Shown one piece after another: positions 59,457-64,000 of a stretch of DNA of 64,000 nt (position 1 is its first letter; every line of letters begins with the position of its first letter). Source of the DNA: Rhodococcus phenolicus (lineage in GTDB: Bacteria > Actinomycetota > Actinomycetes > Mycobacteriales > Mycobacteriaceae). A program made the position numbers and the translations under genes. The stretch covers positions 1 through 64,000 of the forward strand of contig NZ_LRRH01000127.1 of assembly GCF_001646785.1 (NCBI RefSeq), read 5' to 3'. Below the pieces are notes generated by a model. That model did no database searches and was not told the DNA's origin. It saw only the letters and a list, made by a program, of their open reading frames with translations.

Positions 59457-60633
59457 CATTCCCGACGTCCTCGCGTCCGCGACGTTGGGCCCGATCACGC
59501 TCCGCAACCGCATCATCAAGGCCGCCACGTTCGAAGCCGCCACCCCCGGTGCGCTCGTCTCCGACGATCTCATCGAGTACCACCGCCGCCCCGCGGCGGG
59601 CGGGGTCGGTATGACCACCGTGGCGTATTGCGCCGTGGCACCGGAGGGCCGGACCGAGGCCGATCAGATCTGGATGCGCCCCGAGGCAGTGCCCGGACTC
59701 CGGCGCCTCACCGATGCGATTCATGCCGAGGGGGCGGCGGCCTCGGCTCAGATCGGGCATGCCGGCCCCGTCGCCAACGGCGCGAGCAACGGGTCTCCGG
59801 CGCTCGGGCCGTCCCGTCAGCTCAACCCGCTCAGCATGCGCACCGTCCGTGCGGCGACACTCGGCGACATCGAACGGATCCGTCGTGCACACGGGAACGC
59901 CGCACGCCTCGCCGTCGAATCCGGCTTCGATGCGGTGGAGATCCATTTCGGTCACAACTATTTCGCGAGTTCGTTTCTCAGCCCCAAGATCAACAAGCGC
60001 GACGATGCCTACGGCGGATCGTTGACGAATCGGGCCCGGCTGGTGCGGGAGACCGCCTGCGAGGTGCGGGACGCCGTGGGCGGCAAGGTCGCGATCCTCG
60101 CGAAACTGAACATGGACGACGGTGTACCGGGCGGATTCTGGCTGGACGAGGCCGTCCAGGTGGCGCAGTGGCTCGAGGAGGACGGCTCCCTCGATGCCAT
60201 CGAGCTCACCGTCGGCAGTTCCCTGTTGAATTCGATGTATCTGTTCAAGGGTGACGTTCCGCTCCGGGAGTTCGCAGCCGTCATGCGCGAGCCGGTGCGC
60301 ACCGGAATGAAATTGGTCGGCGGACACTTCCTCAAGTCCTACCCCTACCGTGACTTGTTCATGCTGGAGCAGGCGCGGCAGATCCGTGCGGCGGTGAAGA
60401 TGCCGCTCGTGCTTCTCGGCGGTGTCACCGACCGGGCCGGAATGGATACGGCAATGGCCGAGGGGTTCGAGTTCGTCGCGATGGCACGAGCGCTGCTCCG
60501 CGAACCCGACCTGATCAATCGGATCGCGGCCGAGCCGGAACATCGATCGCTGTGCATCCACTGCAACAAGTGCATGCCGACCATCTTCACCGGCACCCGA
60601 TGTGTGCTGGCCGGGCCGGCACCCGTGCACTGA
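59443..60633 (+). CDS. NADH:flavin oxidoreductase, old yellow enzyme family (copy 2)
   Basis: 396 residues, close paralogue of 2943-4151: A-T-L-G-P-I-T-L-R-N-R-I-I-K-A-A-T-F-E, S-A-Q-I-G-H-A-G-P-V-A-N, E-I-H-F-G-H-N-Y-F-A-S-S-F-L-S-P-K-I-N and F-E-F-V-A-M-A-R-A-L-L. The C-terminus repeats L-C-I-H-C-N-K-C and a Cys 10 residues on, so the cysteines are conserved and probably functional. Single-domain, unlike full dienoyl-CoA reductases. Probable enone reduction in the steroid pathway. ATG at 59443 overlaps the small-protein gene. Confidence 0.87.
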   Translation: MTARDIPDVLASATLGPITLRNRIIKAATFEAATPGALVSDDLIEYHRRPAAGGVGMTTVAYCAVAPEGRTEADQIWMRPEAVPGLRRLTDAIHAEGAAASAQIGHAGPVANGASNGSPALGPSRQLNPLSMRTVRAATLGDIERIRRAHGNAARLAVESGFDAVEIHFGHNYFASSFLSPKINKRDDAYGGSLTNRARLVRETACEVRDAVGGKVAILAKLNMDDGVPGGFWLDEAVQVAQWLEEDGSLDAIELTVGSSLLNSMYLFKGDVPLREFAAVMREPVRTGMKLVGGHFLKSYPYRDLFMLEQARQIRAAVKMPLVLLGGVTDRAGMDTAMAEGFEFVAMARALLREPDLINRIAAEPEHRSLCIHCNKCMPTIFTGTRCVLAGPAPVH

Positions 60634-60805
60634 TTCGGAACCGTTCGTGGTCGGGCAAGCGGTCCCGGCCCCGAACGATCCGCCGAGTTGTGCGAGCTGC
60701 GGGACGACATCCCGGCCGAACTACGTCGCGGTGATCACCGGCATCGAGTGCCCCACAGAGGCCGCCGACTCCCGGTCGCGCCCCCCGGGGGGGAAGATAG
60801 ACGAC

Positions 60806-61247
60806 CTAACTCGTGTCCCCGGCCCTGCCCACGCCGCTCTGGTGCGCCGGACCCACTCCCTCGTCGGACTCGACCGCCTCCTCCGTCTCCGCGGCCGGCT
60901 GCTCCTCGGCGGACGAGGCGACCGCGCCGCGGGGAGTGTCCTGCGGGTCCGGGGCCAGAGGATGCGAAGTATCGACGTGTTCGTCGTGTTCGGGCCGACC
61001 CTCCGCGGTCGAGGTGGTGGGTCCCTCACAGGGCGGAACAGCCGGTTCGGCATCACCGGGAGGGCGCGAACCAGCCCCGCGCTCGCGGACTCGCTCTGCT
61101 CGATTGCATCTCCTCCTGGTCGAACGCCCCGGCAGGGCGGTCGGTCGGTCCGCCGCCGGCCTCATCCGCTCCGGTGTCGCGCGAACCCTTCGAGCCACGC
61201 TCCGATTGAGGTTCTTCGTGCAGGTGCTGCCCCGGTTCGGTGCCCAT
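60806..61247 (-). pseudogene. Hypothetical hydrophilic protein, apparent frameshift
   Basis: One frame starts at ATG 61247 (M-G-T-E-P-G-Q-H-L-H-E-E-P-Q) and runs through G-G-G-P-T-D-R-P-A-G-A-F-D-Q-E-E before ending in unlikely sequence at 61053. Another frame supplies G-D-A-E-P-A-V-P-P-C-E-G and the acidic tail E-E-Q-P-A-A-E-T-E-E-A to 60806. The two halves together resemble one low-complexity acidic protein common in actinobacteria. A single-base indel near 61060-61110 would join them: either a real frameshift or a sequencing error. Unrelated in kind to the neighbours. Confidence 0.5.
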
Positions 61248-61714
61248 GATTCGTCCTTGCCAGTTCCACCGGCTGCTCACTGTTCGCCGAGGCGAGTCCG
61301 GTACAGGGCTCAGCCCTCGACCGATGCGGTCCGAACGGCGGTCCAGGGTCTACCAGTACCCCTCCGGACAGTACGGACCCGAATTGTCGACCTCACTTTC
61401 CTGGCGGGCTTCCACTCCCTCGCCGCGAGGGAGACCACCCGGTCACCGGGTCGAAACCCATGACAGTGATGCCCCGTGTGAACGAACCCGAACAGCGCGA
61501 ACATCGCGAGACACATCCGAAGATGCCGATTGCCCGACGACAGGAAAACGCCGACGAGGGCCGGCGGGTCCTGTTCCGACCTGAACCCGACCATCGAGGC
61601 CCTCGTTCGTTCAGGTCACCGAGTGCGCAGCTCCGCGACCACGGACGCCCGCTGTCCGGGAGCGCCCTCGCCGCCCGGACGCCCGATAGCGGACACTGGT
61701 CCCGAAGCCGACAC
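61248..61714. other. Intergenic region without a convincing gene
   Basis: Roughly 470 bases between the frameshifted hypothetical gene and the TnpB element. Frames on both strands are short, Arg-rich and without ribosome sites. May include decayed flank of the element. Confidence 0.45.
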
Positions 61715-61860
61715 CCGATTGGAGCATGTCAACGCCTCTCCTGTCCGAAGGCAGGAGATTCCCGGCTCAGACCGCAACCGCACCACCACCCGAAGGGAGG
61801 TGATCCACTTGACTCACGTCGTCGACACCGGTGTGGCCACGCTCCGCCACAGCCAGAATC
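61715..61860 (-). ncRNA. Candidate TnpB guide RNA (omega/reRNA) scaffold
   Basis: By family knowledge, TnpB guide RNAs overlap the 3' end of tnpB and run to the right end, with the guide taken from the flank. Here the interval includes the CTCCTG/CAGGAG hairpin just past the tnpB stop. Exact ends are unknown; position inferred, not seen. Confidence 0.3.
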
Positions 61861-62930
61861 ACCCTGGCAGCGTTCCGGTCCCGGCATGCGGTGTGCCCAC
61901 ACACCCAGCACCGGAAAATCCGTTCCCCGAGCCCGAGGGGTTGCTTGGCTCTCGCGAAACACCCCGAACACGTCATCGTCGTATACGCGGGCCGCACCAC
62001 CACCACCTTCCGGCCGGCCCGCCTGCCCTGTTCGACAAGTTCACGCTTGATGGCCCCCACCGCGGCATCCGCTGCCTTGCGCGCCATGTTCGTCTTCGAC
62101 AGAAACCTCGGCTTGAAGTCCTCCACCGCGATGAGGTGATGCGCGTCGACCACGGTCTTGGCCCAGATCCGGCCGTCGTGCCGGTTCTGCCGGGCTGCCT
62201 TCTTCTGCACCTTCGCCGCCGTGCGGCGGGCCTGCCGGTAGCCCCTCGACGGCGGATGACCCCTCCCGTGCCGGCGCCGCGCCATCCGGCGTTGGGATTT
62301 CGCCAACTCCGCCGCACACCGTTTCCGGTGCCCGGCATGCGGCAGATCGAACCGCTCCTCGGTCGCCGTCGCGGTGCGGGACACCTCCCAATCGATCCCG
62401 ACCGCACTGGTTTGATCGGCGACCTGGATCGACTCGGCGACGCGAGTCACCACGAACGAGGCATACCAATGGCCGAGAGAATCCTGAATGATGCGCACGC
62501 TCGTCGGCTCCGACGGCAACTCCCGCGACCACACCACCGGAATCGAGACACCCTTGGGCAACACCAACCGGCCCTCCCGGATCCGGAACCCGCGGCGGGT
62601 ATACTCGAGCGACGGCAACGTCTTCTTTCGCGCCTTGAAGCGAGGCCAGCCCCGGCCCTTGACCGTGAACGAGGCGTCCAACGCTTGCGCGTAGGTGCGC
62701 AGCATCTGCTGCTGCGCGACCTGGGAACCATCCCGCAGCCACGACGACCGTGCTCGAGCCTCGGTCAACAGCTTGCTCAGTTTCGCGAACGTCGGCCGAA
62801 CACCGGTTTTGGCCTGGTGGACGGCTTCGTTCCACAGGAACCGGCAGCGATGCCACTCCTGGGTCAGGGCGCGCTCGGCAACAGCGCCCGGCCGCAACCG
62901 GTAGTTGTAGCGCACCACCTCGATCCCCAT
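61767..62930 (-). CDS. tnpB: TnpB-like RNA-guided nuclease of a solo IS605-type element
   Basis: 387 residues. RuvC-type acidic residues Asp180 (V-G-I-D-W-E-V), Glu270 (I-A-V-E-D-F) and Asp351 (C-R-D-R-N-A-A) are all present. A zinc ribbon has Cys321, Cys324, Cys341 and Cys344. N-terminal HTH/WED-like part includes N-Y-R-L-R-P. The gene therefore appears catalytically intact. The first motif has W-E in place of the common L-G after Asp. ATG at 62930 is chosen as the fold begins there. No tnpA nearby, so mobility would depend on another element. Confidence 0.87.
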   Translation of the reverse strand: MGIEVVRYNYRLRPGAVAERALTQEWHRCRFLWNEAVHQAKTGVRPTFAKLSKLLTEARARSSWLRDGSQVAQQQMLRTYAQALDASFTVKGRGWPRFKARKKTLPSLEYTRRGFRIREGRLVLPKGVSIPVVWSRELPSEPTSVRIIQDSLGHWYASFVVTRVAESIQVADQTSAVGIDWEVSRTATATEERFDLPHAGHRKRCAAELAKSQRRMARRRHGRGHPPSRGYRQARRTAAKVQKKAARQNRHDGRIWAKTVVDAHHLIAVEDFKPRFLSKTNMARKAADAAVGAIKRELVEQGRRAGRKVVVVRPAYTTMTCSGCFARAKQPLGLGERIFRCWVCGHTACRDRNAARVILAVAERGHTGVDDVSQVDHLPSGGGAVAV

Positions 62931-62984
62931 GGCCGGCACGTTAACCGACCCCACCGACAAGGTTTGTCCGACACCACAACACAC

Positions 62985-63050
62985 ATGAAAGGAGGACGGC
63001 GCTTCCTCTCCCCCGTGAACGAGGGAGTATCCGCGCCGAACACCCGATGA
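62985..63050 (+). CDS. Possible 21-residue leader ORF upstream of hsaB-like gene
   Basis: ATG at 62985 opens a 21-codon frame (M-K-G-G-R-R-F-L...) whose TGA overlaps the hsaB-like ATG (ATGA). The hsaB-like gene has no good ribosome site of its own, so coupling is possible. The frame overlaps the inferred left end of the TnpB element, so it could be chance. Confidence 0.25.
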   Translation: MKGGRRFLSPVNEGVSAPNTR

Positions 63051-63541
63051 CCGCAGAACACGCAGTGCTGGATCCGCGCCGGATGCGCGATGTGATGGGC
63101 AACTTCTGCACGGGAGTCACCGTCATCACCGCCTTGGACGGCGACGAACCGCTCGGGTTCGCGTGCCAGTCCTTCACGTCCGTGTCGCTGGATCCACCGT
63201 TGGTCTCGTTCTGTCCGGCACGCACGTCGACGACGTGGCCGAAGATCCGGGAGATCGGCACGTTCTCGATCAATGTCCTGGCAGCGAGCCAGCGCACCCT
63301 GTGTGCGGCGTTCGCGGTCAGCGGCGGCAACAAGTTCCTCGGTGTGGAGTGGACGCCCGGCGACAACGGCGCACCCGCCATCGAGGGGGCGATCGCGCGC
63401 GTCGAGGCGACGATCGAGGCCGAGCACGACGCCGGCGACCACACCATCGTGGTCGCGCGGGTGACCGGCCTGACGGCGCTGCACAGCGGTGGTCCGCTGC
63501 TGTTCTACCGCGGCACCTACGGTCACTTCGACGAGATGTGA
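63047..63541 (+). CDS. hsaB: Flavin reductase, HsaB-like
   Basis: 164 residues, FMN-binding split-barrel flavin reductase: R-D-V-M-G-N-F-C-T-G-V-T-V-I-T-A, G-F-A-C-Q-S-F-T-S-V-S-L-D-P-P-L-V and P-L-L-F-Y-R-G-T-Y-G. These match reductase components of two-component hydroxylases such as HsaB. Likely supplies reduced flavin to the HsaA-like oxygenase at 10766-11950, although far away. No strong ribosome site precedes ATG 63047. Confidence 0.82.
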   Translation: MTAEHAVLDPRRMRDVMGNFCTGVTVITALDGDEPLGFACQSFTSVSLDPPLVSFCPARTSTTWPKIREIGTFSINVLAASQRTLCAAFAVSGGNKFLGVEWTPGDNGAPAIEGAIARVEATIEAEHDAGDHTIVVARVTGLTALHSGGPLLFYRGTYGHFDEM

Positions 63542-63546
63542 TCGGT

Positions 63547-63588
63547 ACCGGGCGCGGCCGGCAGGAATACCTGCCGGCCGCGCCCGGT
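63547..63588. terminator. Hairpin terminator after hsaB-like gene
   Basis: Perfect 19-bp stem (63547-63565 with 63570-63588) and AATA loop, 5 bases after the stop codon. Confidence 0.78.
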
Positions 63589-63645
63589 TGTGCATCAGAG
63601 GTGTGCCCGGCGTCCGATCCCGGGCCCTGATGCGAAGGATCACCG

Positions 63646-64000
63646 GTGACAGTTCCCCTCTCCATCCTCGACCTGGCACACATCGGCAAGGGCGAAACCG
63701 CGCGGGACAGCTTCGCGGCGAGCGTGCGGATGGCGCAACTTGCCGAGGAGTGGGGCTACCGGCGCATCTGGTACGCCGAGCACCACAACATGCCGTCGAT
63801 CGCGTCGTCCGCGACCAGTGTGCTGATCGCGCACGTCGCCGCGCACACGTCGTCGATCCGGCTCGGTGCCGGGGGCATCATGCTGCCGAACCATTCGCCG
63901 CTGACGATCGCCGAGCAGTTCGGCACGCTCGAGTCGCTCCATCCCGGCCGCATCGATCTGGGTCTGGGCCGTGCGCCGGGCAGCGACCAGAACACGATGC
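63646..64000 (+). CDS. Luciferase-like flavin-dependent monooxygenase, N-terminal part (cut by window edge)
   Basis: The first 118 residues are visible: [41 protein letters not shown] and [12 protein letters not shown]. This is the LLM-class TIM barrel of the MsnO8/YwcH-like group. GTG at 63646 with GAAGGA upstream. Flavin-dependent oxidation; the reductase could be the HsaB-like protein next to it. Substrate unknown. Confidence 0.85.
   Translation, partial: MTVPLSILDLAHIGKGETARDSFAASVRMAQLAEEWGYRRIWYAEHHNMPSIASSATSVLIAHVAAHTSSIRLGAGGIMLPNHSPLTIAEQFGTLESLHPGRIDLGLGRAPGSDQNTM

Larger units (their letters stand above)
61715..63026 (-). mobile_element. IS200/IS605-group solo TnpB element (IS1341-like)
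   Basis: A tnpB-like gene with no adjacent tnpA. The right end (low coordinates) carries the subterminal hairpin CTCCTG/CAGGAG (61738-61743 with 61752-61757) followed on the element strand by GAGGCGTTGACATG. At the other end a GAGGA/TCCTC hairpin lies about 62991-63008. Both boundaries are estimates from hairpin position only. Confidence 0.5.

Noticed and set aside
61310-61594. 94-residue minus-strand frame with a Cys/His-containing hydrophobic segment
   Set aside because: No ribosome site, ends in Arg-rich sequence and has no recognisable family; probably chance.
61530-63050. 506-codon plus-strand frame
   Set aside because: Antisense to tnpB; the minus strand carries the RuvC and zinc-ribbon residues. 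Only its last 22 codons are discussed, as a possible leader.

Overview
The window is high-GC DNA with many GTG/TTG starts, 4-bp stop/start overlaps, strong AGGAGG-type ribosome binding sites and long catabolic operons. This fits a Mycobacteriales actinobacterium; Rhodococcus or a close relative is my best guess, from style and gene families only. No rRNA, tRNA or CRISPR array is visible.

Almost everything between about 1.3 and 64 kb looks like one large steroid-catabolic region. (1) 1-0.84 kb: 5' part of a nitrate/nitrite-sensor-type histidine kinase running off the left edge. (2) 1.3-4.2 kb: an SDR divergent from a TetR regulator plus an old-yellow-enzyme (OYE) family reductase. (3) 13.2-4.2 kb, minus strand: a tightly coupled operon kshA - hsaA-like - hsaC-like - two Baeyer-Villiger monooxygenases - kstD-like - small four-Cys protein, divergent from an IclR regulator. 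(4) 14.4-17.1 kb, minus: KstD-like flavoprotein, VOC protein and SDR. (5) 17.3-22.4 kb, plus: enoyl-CoA hydratase-like protein, two acyl-CoA dehydrogenases, a class III CoA-transferase and a GntR/FCD regulator, with a VanO-like operator. (6) 27.3-22.5 kb, minus: SMP-30 lactonase, SDR, cytochrome P450, [2Fe-2S] ferredoxin and ferredoxin reductase. (7) 33.2-27.5 kb, minus: branched-chain-type ABC transporter with a LivH-LivM-LivG triple fusion, plus an SDR. (8) 33.6-35.8 kb, plus: SDR-VOC-SDR. (9) 35.9-47.5 kb: two oligopeptide-type solute-binding proteins, permeases and ATPases, two SDRs, and two paralogues of an uncharacterised protein with an HxD...H pattern. (10) 50-47.6 kb, minus: FAD dehydrogenase and enoyl-CoA hydratase; then, plus strand 50.2-55.5 kb, an MFS exporter, two small barrel-type proteins, an HSL-family esterase and another FAD dehydrogenase. 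(11) 55.6-60.6 kb: second kshA/iclR divergent pair, PadR regulator, ketosteroid isomerase, second four-Cys small protein and second OYE. (12) 60.8-64 kb: a frameshifted hypothetical gene, a solo TnpB element, hsaB-like flavin reductase and a partial luciferase-like monooxygenase.

Inferred logic: the isomerase, SDRs and KstD-like enzymes would oxidise the A/B rings. KshA would add the 9-alpha-hydroxyl that opens ring B, HsaA/HsaB would hydroxylate the resulting phenol and HsaC would cleave it. The two BVMOs plus the HSL esterase suit removal of a C17 side chain and/or lactonisation of ring D. The acyl-CoA dehydrogenase operon suits degradation of an acyl side chain or ring remnant. Uptake seems to use ABC transporters, because no Mce system is present here. 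HsaD, KshB and the HsaEFG steps are not in the window.

The most interesting DNA-level signal is a recurrent box, consensus CCGYTCAGYGGRA. It lies upstream of nearly every transcription unit between 13 and 59 kb, sometimes followed by a CCCGTCCACGG-like half. The two IclR regulators share an identical recognition-helix segment and are the best candidate binders. The most interesting protein-level signal is the paralogous pair of unrecognised, possibly Fe(II)/2-oxoglutarate-oxygenase-like proteins at 35.9 and 46.5 kb.
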